Shown piece by piece: positions 23,670-30,676 of a stretch of 30,676 nt of DNA; position 1 is the first letter of the stretch; every line of letters starts with the position of its first letter. The DNA lies in NCBI GenBank assembly GCA_965602795.1, contig CBFCZR010000006.1, forward strand, positions 1-30,676, given 5' to 3'. The position numbers and the translations under genes are program-made. The DNA is from Bathyarchaeum sp965602795 (lineage in GTDB: Archaea; Thermoproteota; Bathyarchaeia; Bathyarchaeales; Bathyarchaeaceae). The notes beneath the pieces were generated by a model. The model was not told the origin of the DNA. It saw only the letters and a program-made list of their open reading frames with translations, and made no database searches.

Positions 23670-24629
23670 TTAGGCTGCTTCGCATTCTTTCAGCAGTTTT
23701 TGCCAGCGGCGGTCAACTTCTTTCTGGATGTCCTCCAGAACTTGCTTGTTTTCGGGCTTGAATAGATGCTTGAACCTTCCTTGGGTTTTCAGGTACACGT
23801 CTACCGGCTTCTTTCTCTCCGGCTTCAGTGCTATCACCTTGCTTGGTGTCGAAAGCTTGTATTCGCCGTATTCAGCCTCCCAAAGCGGAAAGACGCATGT
23901 TTCAACTGCTAGGCGGGCGATTTCAACGGATTTTGCTGTTTTGCTTCTCCATCCTCTTGGGCATGGCGCAAAGGTGTGCATGAAGGCTGGTCCGTTTACT
24001 TCCATTCCTTTTCTGGCTTTTATCACTAGGTCTTTCCAGTGTGATATGCTGGCTGTGGCGACGTAAGGCATGTTGTGGGCTACCATTATGTCTGCTATCG
24101 GCTTCTTGTACTCTGCTTTTCCTGGGATAACTTTTCCTGCTGGCGAAGTTGTTGTCCATGCTCCATGTGGTGTGCCTCCGCTCCGTTGTATTCCTGTGTT
24201 CATGTATGCTTCGTTGTCGTAGAGCACGTAGAGGAAGTCGTGTCCTCTCTCAACTGCGCCGGATAAGCCCTGAAAGCCTATGTCGAAGGTTCCGCCGTCT
24301 CCTGCGAAGGCAACAACGTCCACGTGTTCGTCTTTTATTCGCCCCTTCTTTCTCAGAATCTTCAATGCAGACTCTATTCCAGCCGCGTTGGCTGCTGCGG
24401 TCTCAAAGGCGGTGTGTATCCACGGTATATTCCAGGCTGTGTACGGGTAGATTGTTGAGACTACCTCCATGCAGCCTGTGGAGTTGGTGGCTATGATTGG
24501 TCCCCTTGCAGCCTTCATTACCAAACGAAGAGCGATTGCTGGACCGCATCCTGCGCAGGCTCTGTGTCCAGACGCGAACTTTTCAGGTGTTTGTGCGAAT
24601 TCTTTGCTTGTAAATTTCCATTTTGACAT
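23670..24629 (-). CDS. porB: Pyruvate:ferredoxin oxidoreductase beta subunit
   Basis: Thiamine-diphosphate-binding subunit of POR, which oxidises pyruvate to acetyl-CoA with ferredoxin reduction. 319 residues. The proximal [4Fe-4S] ligands are in HRACAGCGP (Cys25, Cys28), TGCMEV (Cys53) and FAPCPRGW. TDP/Mg binding is in AGDGGTFDIG (109-118) and DNEAYMNTG (138-146). ATG at 24629 has GGGAG upstream; an open extension to 24860 overlaps porA and is not homologous. Last gene of porGDAB. Confidence 0.94.
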   Translation of the reverse strand: MSKWKFTSKEFAQTPEKFASGHRACAGCGPAIALRLVMKAARGPIIATNSTGCMEVVSTIYPYTAWNIPWIHTAFETAAANAAGIESALKILRKKGRIKDEHVDVVAFAGDGGTFDIGFQGLSGAVERGHDFLYVLYDNEAYMNTGIQRSGGTPHGAWTTTSPAGKVIPGKAEYKKPIADIMVAHNMPYVATASISHWKDLVIKARKGMEVNGPAFMHTFAPCPRGWRSKTAKSVEIARLAVETCVFPLWEAEYGEYKLSTPSKVIALKPERKKPVDVYLKTQGRFKHLFKPENKQVLEDIQKEVDRRWQKLLKECEAA

Positions 24630-24643
24630 CTTTTCTCCCTCTC

Positions 24644-25873
24644 CTATTCCCTTAACCCGATAAACTGAACAGTTTTTTCGATTTCTCCTGTTTCCGCTAT
24701 CTTCTGCAGTTCCTTGTAGATGCTGTCGATCATGTATGGCGGCGTGTCTCTGCCTCCCAAGCCATAAATGTAGTTCACCAGTTTTGGTCTCTCTGGCACA
24801 TCGTAGAATGTGTGGCGGATTTCGTGGAACATTGATCCTCCGTTTCCGCCGAAACTGCATGCCCGGTCCATCACTGCAACTGCCTTCTTGCCTGAGAGGT
24901 TGCTGACAATGTCTTCTACTGGTAAAGGTCGAAACGCCTTCATTCTAAGTAGCCCAGCTTTGACTCCGTTTTCGCGTAGCTCATCTACAACCGTTTTCAC
25001 TGTACCCGCTGTTGATCCCATGCAAATTGTCGCTATTTCCGCGTCGTCAAGCCTGTATGCTTCAACTAAGCCGTTTCCGTAGCTGCGTCCGCTCAGTTTC
25101 GAATACTCATCATGAACCCGCTTGATCACATCCAACGCTTTTCTCATAGACTCTTCCTGCTGTCTCTTATGCTCGAAATAGTAGTCTTGGAGGTCGAGCG
25201 GTCCAATCGTCAACGGGTTTGCTGGGTCAAGCTTGAAAGGAACCATTTTGCCCTCGTGATTCAGTACCATTGGGACCTGCCGTGTTCCCACAAACTTTTT
25301 CACAGCTTCGTCTGGAAGAACACTCACGTTCTCTAATGTGTGACTTAGGACGAAGCCGTCCAACCCAACCATTGTGGGAAGCATCACATCCAAGTTCTCA
25401 GCTATCCTGAATGCCTGAATTATCGAATCGTAGGCTTCTTGGCTGTTTTCTGCGTAGAGCTGTATCCACCCGATGTCCCTCTCAGCCATGGAATCCGAGT
25501 GGTCACAGTGAATGTTGATCGGAGCAGACAACGCCCTGTTCACAACCGACATGACAACAGGGGTTCTGCAGCCAGAGGCAACACCCAACATTTCATGCAT
25601 CAAAGCCAAACCAGCAGATGCTGTTGCAGTGAATGTTCGGGCGCCTGTTGCAGACGCTGTTATGCAGCATGTCATGGCGCTGTGTTCTGATTCTACACAA
25701 ACGAATTCTGTGTCTACTTCGCCGTCTGCGACGTATTCGCTGAATTTTTCTACGATTATGGTTTGTGGCGTGATTGGGTAGGCAGCCACCACGTCCACAT
25801 CGCATTGTTTGACGGCGTAGGCGACTGCGTTGTCTCCGCTTAGGGGCACAGTTTTTTGTTCAACTTTAGCCAT
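24644..25873 (-). CDS. porA: Pyruvate:ferredoxin oxidoreductase alpha subunit
   Basis: 409 residues, pyruvate-binding subunit. YPITPQTIIVEKFSEY near the N-terminus and SEHSAMTCCITASATGARTFTATAS are POR hallmarks; C-terminal MDRACSFGGNGG and a final YGLGGRDTP follow. Set seven bases downstream of porD and 14 bp upstream of porB. Paralogous 2-oxoacid oxidoreductases exist, but the subunit motifs and G-D-A-B order favour pyruvate. Confidence 0.94.
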   Translation of the reverse strand: MAKVEQKTVPLSGDNAVAYAVKQCDVDVVAAYPITPQTIIVEKFSEYVADGEVDTEFVCVESEHSAMTCCITASATGARTFTATASAGLALMHEMLGVASGCRTPVVMSVVNRALSAPINIHCDHSDSMAERDIGWIQLYAENSQEAYDSIIQAFRIAENLDVMLPTMVGLDGFVLSHTLENVSVLPDEAVKKFVGTRQVPMVLNHEGKMVPFKLDPANPLTIGPLDLQDYYFEHKRQQEESMRKALDVIKRVHDEYSKLSGRSYGNGLVEAYRLDDAEIATICMGSTAGTVKTVVDELRENGVKAGLLRMKAFRPLPVEDIVSNLSGKKAVAVMDRACSFGGNGGSMFHEIRHTFYDVPERPKLVNYIYGLGGRDTPPYMIDSIYKELQKIAETGEIEKTVQFIGLRE

Positions 25874-25880
25874 TTTCTGT

Positions 25881-26168
25881 TCACTCCTTCCCTTCCAGAA
25901 CCATTTCTATGGCGTCTGCGGGGCATTCGTTGGCGCATATTCCACATCCCTTGCAGAAGTCAAAATCAAAAACCATCTTGTCTGTCTCTTGGTCATGTTT
26001 TACGGCGCCTTCTGGGCAGTATATGTGACAGAACATGCATCGGATGCATTTATCCGCGTTCCAGACTGGCTTGTATGATCGCCAATCTCCGGTTTTGTAT
26101 TCTGTGCTGGGAATCCAGCATACGCCAGCTAAAGGAATTTCCTTCCATCCCTTTTTTTGGGGGCTCAT
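25881..26168 (-). CDS. porD: Pyruvate:ferredoxin oxidoreductase delta (ferredoxin) subunit
   Basis: 95 residues with two [4Fe-4S] motifs, CIRCMFCHIYCPEG and CKGCGICANECPADA, that carry electrons to external ferredoxin. The family N-terminus (GWKEIP...GVCW...TGDWRSYKPVWN) is intact. Overlaps porG by 4 bp. Confidence 0.95.
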   Translation of the reverse strand: MSPQKKGWKEIPLAGVCWIPSTEYKTGDWRSYKPVWNADKCIRCMFCHIYCPEGAVKHDQETDKMVFDFDFCKGCGICANECPADAIEMVLEGKE

Positions 26169-26722
26169 TCAGATTTTGCCTCCTTGTAAGCTTCCTTTAT
26201 AACTCCAATGTTTTTTTCTGCAATTGAACCGGAAAACCGCTCTTTCACGGCTTTTTCTAGGTTTTCCATTTTCACTATCTCTGTTGCACGGGCGACTGCT
26301 CCCAGCATGGCTGTGTTGGTGATGAATCTTCCCAGAATTCTCATAGCTATGTCTGTAGCGGGGACTGTCCACACTGTTCCCTTCGTCATTTTCAGCTCTT
26401 CTTTTATCTGGCTTGGTTCTTTTGGTGTATTTAGTATTAGCATTCCGTTTTCATCTAAGCCAGCTGTTACCGGAACGGTTGCCAGAAGGGTTGGGTCCAT
26501 AACTATGGCGAGATTTGGATTGTAGACTGCACAATGTAGGTTTATGGGTTTGTCGCTGATGCGGGTGTAAGCTTTTACTGGTGCGCCCATCCTTTCGGGA
26601 CCGAACTCCGGAAAGGATTGGATATATTTTCCTTCATGGATTGCAGCCCGCGCCAGAAGCCCACTTGCTGTCCAAGCTCCTTGACCGCCACGCCCATGCC
26701 ATCTGAACTCTCTGAGGGTCAT
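26165..26722 (-). CDS. porG: Pyruvate:ferredoxin oxidoreductase gamma subunit
   Basis: 185 residues. WHGRGGQGAWTASGLLARAA and FPEFGPERMGAPVKAYTRI are the gamma-subunit signatures, followed by DPTLLATVPVTAG. The ATG at 26722 is chosen because GGAGG sits 7 nt upstream; an ATG at 26743 would place that site inside the gene. First gene of the por operon. Confidence 0.94.
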   Translation of the reverse strand: MTLREFRWHGRGGQGAWTASGLLARAAIHEGKYIQSFPEFGPERMGAPVKAYTRISDKPINLHCAVYNPNLAIVMDPTLLATVPVTAGLDENGMLILNTPKEPSQIKEELKMTKGTVWTVPATDIAMRILGRFITNTAMLGAVARATEIVKMENLEKAVKERFSGSIAEKNIGVIKEAYKEAKSE

Positions 26723-26788
26723 TAAACTTCCTCCAAACAGCATCTCACGTACTCAAGTGAATTAGTGACATACAAGTTTTCGCCATTC

Positions 26789-26800
26789 TTAAATATTTAG
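26789..26800 (-). promoter_or_regulatory. por operon TATA box
   Basis: CTAAATATTTAA on the minus strand, about 70 bp before the porG start. Position is right for a short leader. Confidence 0.45.
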
Positions 26801-26831
26801 GGAAAAACGCTTCTGAAAGAGGTTTGTGTGA

Positions 26832-26841
26832 AAAAATATAA
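26832..26841 (+). promoter_or_regulatory. alba TATA box
   Basis: AAAAATATAA, about 70 bp before the alba start, with GATGAGGT as ribosome site at 26896-26903. Confidence 0.45.
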
Positions 26842-26911
26842 GAGGCTATAATGGCAACATAAAGTTTAATCCGTGATGGATATTGTTTACTAAAAGATGA
26901 GGTAATGAGCT

Positions 26912-27253
26912 TTGGCTAAGAAAGAAACAAAAAGTGAAAAGGAGCCAACCAAAACAGATAATGTTGTTTTTATCGGCAGAAAACCGGTTATGAACTATGT
27001 GACTGCTTGTATAACCTTCTTCAACAGCGGCGAAAAACAGGTAGTTGTTAAGGCAAGGGGGAGAGCAATCAGCAGAGCAGTTGACACTGTGGAGTTGCTT
27101 CGCCGCGCCTTTATCAAAGACTTGGAGATAAAAGCCATCGATATAGGCACCGAGGAACTGGTTAGAGCTGAAAGCGAACAAAAATCGAACATCTCCACAA
27201 TGGAAATAACCGTAACCAAAGCCAAACCCAAACAACCACAAAAAGAAGAATAG
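26912..27253 (+). CDS. albA: Alba chromatin protein
   Basis: Dimeric DNA/RNA-binding chromosomal protein. 113 residues; the IGRKPVMNYVTAC segment contains the Lys that is acetylated in Sulfolobus Alba, and VVVKARGRAISRAVDTVELLRR plus the ISTMEITVTK strand complete the fold. Short charged tails extend both ends. Start is TTG at 26912, 8 nt after GAGGT. Divergent from porG. Confidence 0.95.
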   Translation: MAKKETKSEKEPTKTDNVVFIGRKPVMNYVTACITFFNSGEKQVVVKARGRAISRAVDTVELLRRAFIKDLEIKAIDIGTEELVRAESEQKSNISTMEITVTKAKPKQPQKEE

Positions 27254-27325
27254 ACCACCTGTCTTTTACACGTCTTTATTGTTACTGCGGGCTATTCTGA
27301 GATTGTTTCAGCGGTCTCAGATACG

Positions 27326-27333
27326 TATAAAAA
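27326..27333 (+). promoter_or_regulatory. TATA box of the aminotransferase gene
   Basis: TATAAAAA, 36 bp before the TTG start at 27369. This gives a short leader of about 10-15 nt. Confidence 0.5.
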
Positions 27334-27368
27334 TGGTGTGCTTTAATGGATTGTTGTTGGTGAACTGA

Positions 27369-28712
27369 TTGCCTGACTATCCTAAGATTGTTGTTCGTCC
27401 CCCTGGTCCGAAGGCTCGAGAGCTGGTTAAAAGAGACTCGAAGATGCTTTCGCCTTCGTACACTCGTTATTACCCGCTGGTGGTGGATTCCGGAAATAAC
27501 TGTATAGTGAAGGATGTGGACGGAAACGAATACATCGACTTCAACTCCGGTTTGGTATGCCTAAACGTGGGACACAACCACCCCAAAGTAGTCAAGGCAA
27601 TAAAAAATCAATGCGACAAGTTTCTTCACTACTCCAACACCGACTTCTATTATCAGCAAACCGTGAATCTAGCCGAAAAAATGTTCCAAATAACCCCCGG
27701 CAGCTTCCAGAAGAAGGTACACTTCGGAAACAGCGGAGCAGAAGCCATAGAAACCGCCATAAAAGTTTCCAAATGGCACACCCGCAAACACCAATTCATC
27801 GCCTTCATCGGCGCATTTCACGGCAGAACATCCGGCGCCACAGCTCTTACAGCCAGCAAACCAACCCAAAAAAGACACTACTTTCCCCTGCTTCCGGGGA
27901 TAACCCATGTGCCCTACCCGTACTGTTACCGCTGCCCCTTCGGCTTGTCCTACCCAGAATGCAACTACAGATGCGTAGACTTCATAGACGAGCAGGTTCT
28001 GCAGAAATATGTGCCCCCAGAAGAGGTTGCAGGCTTCGTGTTCGAGCCTATCCAAGGCGAAGGCGGATACGTGGTTCCCCCGCCCGAATACTTCCAGCGC
28101 CTCAAAAAACTGGCAGACAAATATGGCTTACTGCTGATAGCCGACGAGATTCAATCGGGCATGGGAAGAACAGGAAAATGGTTCGCCATCGAGCACTGGA
28201 AAACAGAGCCTGACATCGTTTGCGCAGCAAAATCCTTAGCCTCAGGCTTGCCCCTAAGCGCCACCGTAACCCGAGCCAGACTTATGGATTGGGAGGCTGG
28301 TTCCCACGCCAGCACCTTTGGAGGAAACCCGTTAGCCTGTGCAGCGGCTATGAATGTTATTGATGTAATCAAGGAGGAGAAGCTTCTTGAGAACGCTGAG
28401 AAACAGGGCAGCTACATCATGAAGTGGCTAAGAGACGTGAAGCAGGAACATGAAATTGTGGGGGACGTTCGAGGCAAGGGGTTGATGATTGGTGTTGAGT
28501 TCGTGGAAGACAAGGAAACCAAGAAAGCTGGGGCAGACCAGGCTAGAGACGTGATGCTCCGCTGCTGGAGAAGAGGCGTGGCAATCATAACCTGCGGCGC
28601 TTCCACCCTCAGATTGGTTCCGCCACTAACAATAACCCGAGAGCTGGTAGACAAAAGCCTAGAAATAATCGGTGACGTCATCAAAGAAGTCGAAAAAGAA
28701 CATTCTGCATAA
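27369..28712 (+). CDS. Class III PLP aminotransferase (acetylornithine/4-aminobutyrate type)
   Basis: 447-residue fold-type I PLP enzyme. FGNSGAEAIETAIK, FIGAFHGRTSGATALTASKP, LLIADEIQSGMGRTGK (Asp259) and the PLP lysine in CAAKSLASGLPLS (Lys288) are present. A four-cysteine cluster CYRC (186-189) and CNYRC (198-202) may bind metal; similar clusters occur in thermophilic archaeal members. Some of those archaeal homologues are amino-acid racemases rather than aminotransferases, so substrate is uncertain. Start is TTG at 27369. It stands alone, converging on the OB-fold gene with a 2 bp gap. Confidence 0.88.
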   Translation: MPDYPKIVVRPPGPKARELVKRDSKMLSPSYTRYYPLVVDSGNNCIVKDVDGNEYIDFNSGLVCLNVGHNHPKVVKAIKNQCDKFLHYSNTDFYYQQTVNLAEKMFQITPGSFQKKVHFGNSGAEAIETAIKVSKWHTRKHQFIAFIGAFHGRTSGATALTASKPTQKRHYFPLLPGITHVPYPYCYRCPFGLSYPECNYRCVDFIDEQVLQKYVPPEEVAGFVFEPIQGEGGYVVPPPEYFQRLKKLADKYGLLLIADEIQSGMGRTGKWFAIEHWKTEPDIVCAAKSLASGLPLSATVTRARLMDWEAGSHASTFGGNPLACAAAMNVIDVIKEEKLLENAEKQGSYIMKWLRDVKQEHEIVGDVRGKGLMIGVEFVEDKETKKAGADQARDVMLRCWRRGVAIITCGASTLRLVPPLTITRELVDKSLEIIGDVIKEVEKEHSA

Positions 28713-28714
28713 GG

Positions 28715-29230
28715 CTACTTTTCTGGCTGTTTTATGACCTTTATGTTTCCCCGCTGCCCCAAATGCAGTTCCGGCTTTCCATTCAGTCCCTCGCGCACGT
28801 ATCCATGCGAGATTCTGACGGTTTGTTTCCGCTGAATATTTTCGCCCTCAATCAGCTCCACTTTGTCGTCCCACAGAACCACTCTCAAGGTTCCGCTTTC
28901 GTCTGAAACAATGAGGCTAGCAAGTTTTCCTTCTGTCCAGTCTCTGCGCTTGAAGGTTTTGGGGGGATAGAATGCAACCACCTGCCCAGCCACTGTTACA
29001 TCATTCAATCCGGAGATAAGGTCTTGAATCTGAATTTTGAGCCGAAGAGGCTTCTTAACGATTTCCACCCCCAACTCCGAAGCGGTAATTCGCGCCGCGG
29101 TTTCGTCGGTTAGAAAATCGCCTGCGCCCTTCTTTTTTTTCTCAATCATCTCCAGAATTTCTTTGCGGTTAAGGTCGGAACAAGACGACAGTATTCGGTT
29201 AACGATTTCCTCTAAACTTTTTTTGCTCAT
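28715..29230 (-). CDS. RPA-like single OB-fold ssDNA-binding protein
   Basis: 171 residues. The N-terminal ~55 residues (LEEIVNRILSS, LNRKEILEMIEKKKKGAGDFLTD, AARITASELGV) are the helical domain found at the start of archaeal RPA proteins. One OB fold follows at about 65-165 (LNDVTVAGQVVAFYPPKTF, ASLIVSDESGTLRVVLWDD, VRISHGYVREG). There is no zinc finger and only one OB domain, so it is shorter than canonical RPA; it may be an accessory subunit. Confidence 0.8.
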   Translation of the reverse strand: MSKKSLEEIVNRILSSCSDLNRKEILEMIEKKKKGAGDFLTDETAARITASELGVEIVKKPLRLKIQIQDLISGLNDVTVAGQVVAFYPPKTFKRRDWTEGKLASLIVSDESGTLRVVLWDDKVELIEGENIQRKQTVRISHGYVREGLNGKPELHLGQRGNIKVIKQPEK

Positions 29231-29389
29231 TTTATTTAGATTCCTCTTGGGCGCTGAATTTGTGGTCTTATTTTTTGCCTCATGGGCTTAGATGCTGAGC
29301 CGCTTGCTTTCTGGTCGAGTATATTGTCTACTGCCTTAATTGTTCTTTTGCTTATTGCCTTGCAAAAAGTGGGGTGCTAAAAAAGAAGG

Positions 29390-29515
29390 CTATTGTTCTT
29401 CTTCGGTTTCGTCTTCTTTGCCGTAAACCAAGTACAGGAAGCCTAGAACCAAAGCTATGAAAATCAAGGCTGTTAAAATGATGAGTATCCAACCAAAGTA
29501 TGTGCCTACATCCAT
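29390..29515 (-). CDS. Small single-pass membrane protein (41 residues)
   Basis: MDVGTYFGW, then a hydrophobic helix at about residues 9-31 (ILIILTALIFIALVLGFLYL), then an acidic tail (GKEDETEEEQ). A GGAG ribosome site lies 8 nt before the ATG at 29515. The codon order gives a clean membrane protein with a charged cytosolic tail, unlikely by chance. No family recognised. It lies between the SWIM and OB-fold genes, on the same strand as both. Confidence 0.65.
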   Translation of the reverse strand: MDVGTYFGWILIILTALIFIALVLGFLYLVYGKEDETEEEQ

Positions 29516-29554
29516 CTGAATCTCTCCTTCGTCTAATATTTGAAGGTGCCATAT

Positions 29555-29965
29555 TTAAGCTGTAACCTTTTTCCACTCTTCCATTAGGCAGTCGTAGAGC
29601 CTATCCTCTTCCTCAACCTTGTCATACAGCTCCAAGGCATCGGCTATTTTCTGGGCGATGAGATGATAGCAGATGTTTGCTTCTCGGTCCATCACTCGGA
29701 AATAGAAGTCGTCGCAGGAACAGAAACCCGCGGCTGGCATAATCTGGTATTCCCTTTCTCTGCCCACAACTATCCACACGATTCTGCCGCTGGGGCTGAA
29801 AACGTACTTTTTGACTCGCTTCTCCTTTATGGTGTCCCATGCTTTGGTGAATCTTGGACCAAACGCATCTGAAAGCTGGGTTAACTGGTCCTCCGTTAAC
29901 TCTCCCCTGCTTTTCGCTTCCTCGCAAACCTTTTCGAGCACCTTGATTTCTTTGGGCACTTTCAC
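29555..29965 (-). CDS. SWIM zinc-finger protein
   Basis: 136 residues. The SWIM motif is FCSCDDFYFRV followed by ANICYHLIAQKIA (CxC...CxH), preceded by a beta segment (RIVWIVVGREREYQIM). SWIM domains bind DNA or proteins; in eukaryotes and Sulfolobus relatives they partner RecA/Rad51-family recombinases. That would fit the nearby RPA-like gene, but the partner here is not visible. ATG at 29965. Confidence 0.85.
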   Translation of the reverse strand: MKVPKEIKVLEKVCEEAKSRGELTEDQLTQLSDAFGPRFTKAWDTIKEKRVKKYVFSPSGRIVWIVVGREREYQIMPAAGFCSCDDFYFRVMDREANICYHLIAQKIADALELYDKVEEEDRLYDCLMEEWKKVTA

Positions 29966-30035
29966 CGTTTATCTATCCTTCTATGAGAAGCGTTTACGTT
30001 TCAACAGCGGCTGGTCGATGAGCGGTTTTGCTGTG

Positions 30036-30662
30036 TCACTCGATTTTTATCTGCTCTCCGCTGGATTTCTTTTTCTCTCCGATTTTGGGTACTGTGACCT
30101 CTAGCACTCCATTTTTGTATGAGCTTTTAGCTTTCTTGGGGTCAATTTTTGCTGGCATCTCAACTTCTTTGAAGTATTTTCGTTGCGGGGCTTCAACAGA
30201 GATGGTTAATTTGTCCTCTGTTCCAGAGAGTTTGATGTCTTTTTTTTCGACGCCAGGCAATTCCGCTATGACCTTTACCTCCCCATCTGTGTCGATTATG
30301 TCCACAAGGGGTTCCCGCTCTTGCTTTACATCAAGGCATGGTTGATTGATGCCACATTTTTCTGGGTCGCTTGAAGGTTTGACGTTGCCGAACTCCCTTA
30401 TTTTCGGTTTTCCGTCCGGTCCAATGGTCATGCTGTAGCCGTAAACAAAGGGGCCCCATTCCGAGCTTGTTGAGCCGTCGGGAAGTTTGCGTTCCCGCTT
30501 CAGGTCTTCTGGGAGGCGGGTTTTGAATTGGCTGAACTCTCGTTCCATCATCTCCTCCATTTCCCTCATCATCTCTTCGATGTCTCCGAAGAACCAGTTT
30601 CCAAAAAATGGAGTGCGCTTCTTTCTTTTTCTGTACCATTCAGGCAGGTCATCCTCTGACAT
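30036..30662 (-). CDS. Small heat-shock protein (Hsp20/alpha-crystallin)
   Basis: 208 residues. An unusual ~100-residue N-terminal part (DIEEMMREMEEMMEREF, then FVYGYSMTIGPDGKPKIREF) precedes the alpha-crystallin domain at about 112-195 (PLVDIIDTDGEVKVIAELPG, KLTISVEAP, YKNGVLEVTVPK). The last residues QIKIE resemble the IxI motif used for oligomer contacts. ATG at 30662 follows GAGG; the promoter lies beyond the window. Confidence 0.92.
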   Translation of the reverse strand: MSEDDLPEWYRKRKKRTPFFGNWFFGDIEEMMREMEEMMEREFSQFKTRLPEDLKRERKLPDGSTSSEWGPFVYGYSMTIGPDGKPKIREFGNVKPSSDPEKCGINQPCLDVKQEREPLVDIIDTDGEVKVIAELPGVEKKDIKLSGTEDKLTISVEAPQRKYFKEVEMPAKIDPKKAKSSYKNGVLEVTVPKIGEKKKSSGEQIKIE

Positions 30663-30676
30663 TCTTTCATCCTCGC

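Noticed and set aside
24630..24860. N-terminal extension of porB
   Set aside because: Overlaps porA in another frame and has no POR similarity; the ATG at 24629 has a ribosome site and the family N-terminus.
27557..28213. 218-codon open frame inside the aminotransferase gene
   Set aside because: Very basic, low-complexity translation in another frame of a gene with clear catalytic motifs; a shadow frame.
29478..29519. C-box-like ATGATGA and D-box-like CTGA pair (C/D guide RNA)
   Set aside because: Lies within the small membrane gene, lacks internal D'/C' boxes and is too short.

Overview
The window looks archaeal. It carries both subunits of the archaeal D-family DNA polymerase, an Orc1/Cdc6 initiator, a NurA/HerA pair, Alba, Sec61-beta, a geranylgeranylglyceryl phosphate synthase for ether lipids, an Elf1-type elongation factor, DUF2070, a SWIM zinc-finger protein and a four-subunit pyruvate:ferredoxin oxidoreductase. 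PolD together with Elf1 and Alba argues for a TACK-type lineage other than classical Crenarchaeota, most likely a Bathyarchaeia-like anaerobe. That placement is inference. Starts are mostly preceded by Shine-Dalgarno motifs and TTG is a frequent start codon. No tRNA, rRNA, IS element, CRISPR array or prophage gene was seen.

Layout. (1) 1-6952, replication/repair block: 3' part of PolD small subunit, orc1/cdc6 (reverse), a ~800 bp gene-free AT-rich stretch with ORB-like elements that is the best replication-origin candidate, then rightward a small wHTH gene, nurA and herA, and a convergent membrane-anchored wHTH gene. (2) 6953-8475: two gene-free stretches packed with TGTGAT/ATCACA palindromes on both sides of an unidentified 156-residue protein. 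(3) 8476-13632: elf1, GGGP synthase, PolD large subunit, an ArsR-like regulator and a convergent MazG-like pyrophosphohydrolase. (4) 13727-20210: a complete, tightly overlapping tryptophan operon, trpEGDCFBA, read leftward. (5) 20448-23595: Sec61-beta, an Sm-like protein, DUF2070 and a ferritin-like protein. (6) 23670-26722: porGDAB read leftward. (7) 26912-30662: Alba, a class III aminotransferase, an RPA-like single-OB protein, a 41-residue membrane protein, a SWIM protein and Hsp20.

How it fits together. Region 1 places initiator, candidate origin, replicative polymerase and end-resection nuclease/translocase side by side. The octamer CTCTTCGT (either strand) occurs 19 times in the window where about one is expected; twelve copies lie in the first 5.1 kb around the candidate origin and nurA. 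Two further sets of short repeats (GTGAA/TTCAC at 2831-3157; TGTGAT/ATCACA at 6968-8268) sit next to three small HTH-type proteins of unknown role. These three patterns, with the genes they border, are the least explained part of the window and the best place to look for an undescribed origin-linked or regulatory system.
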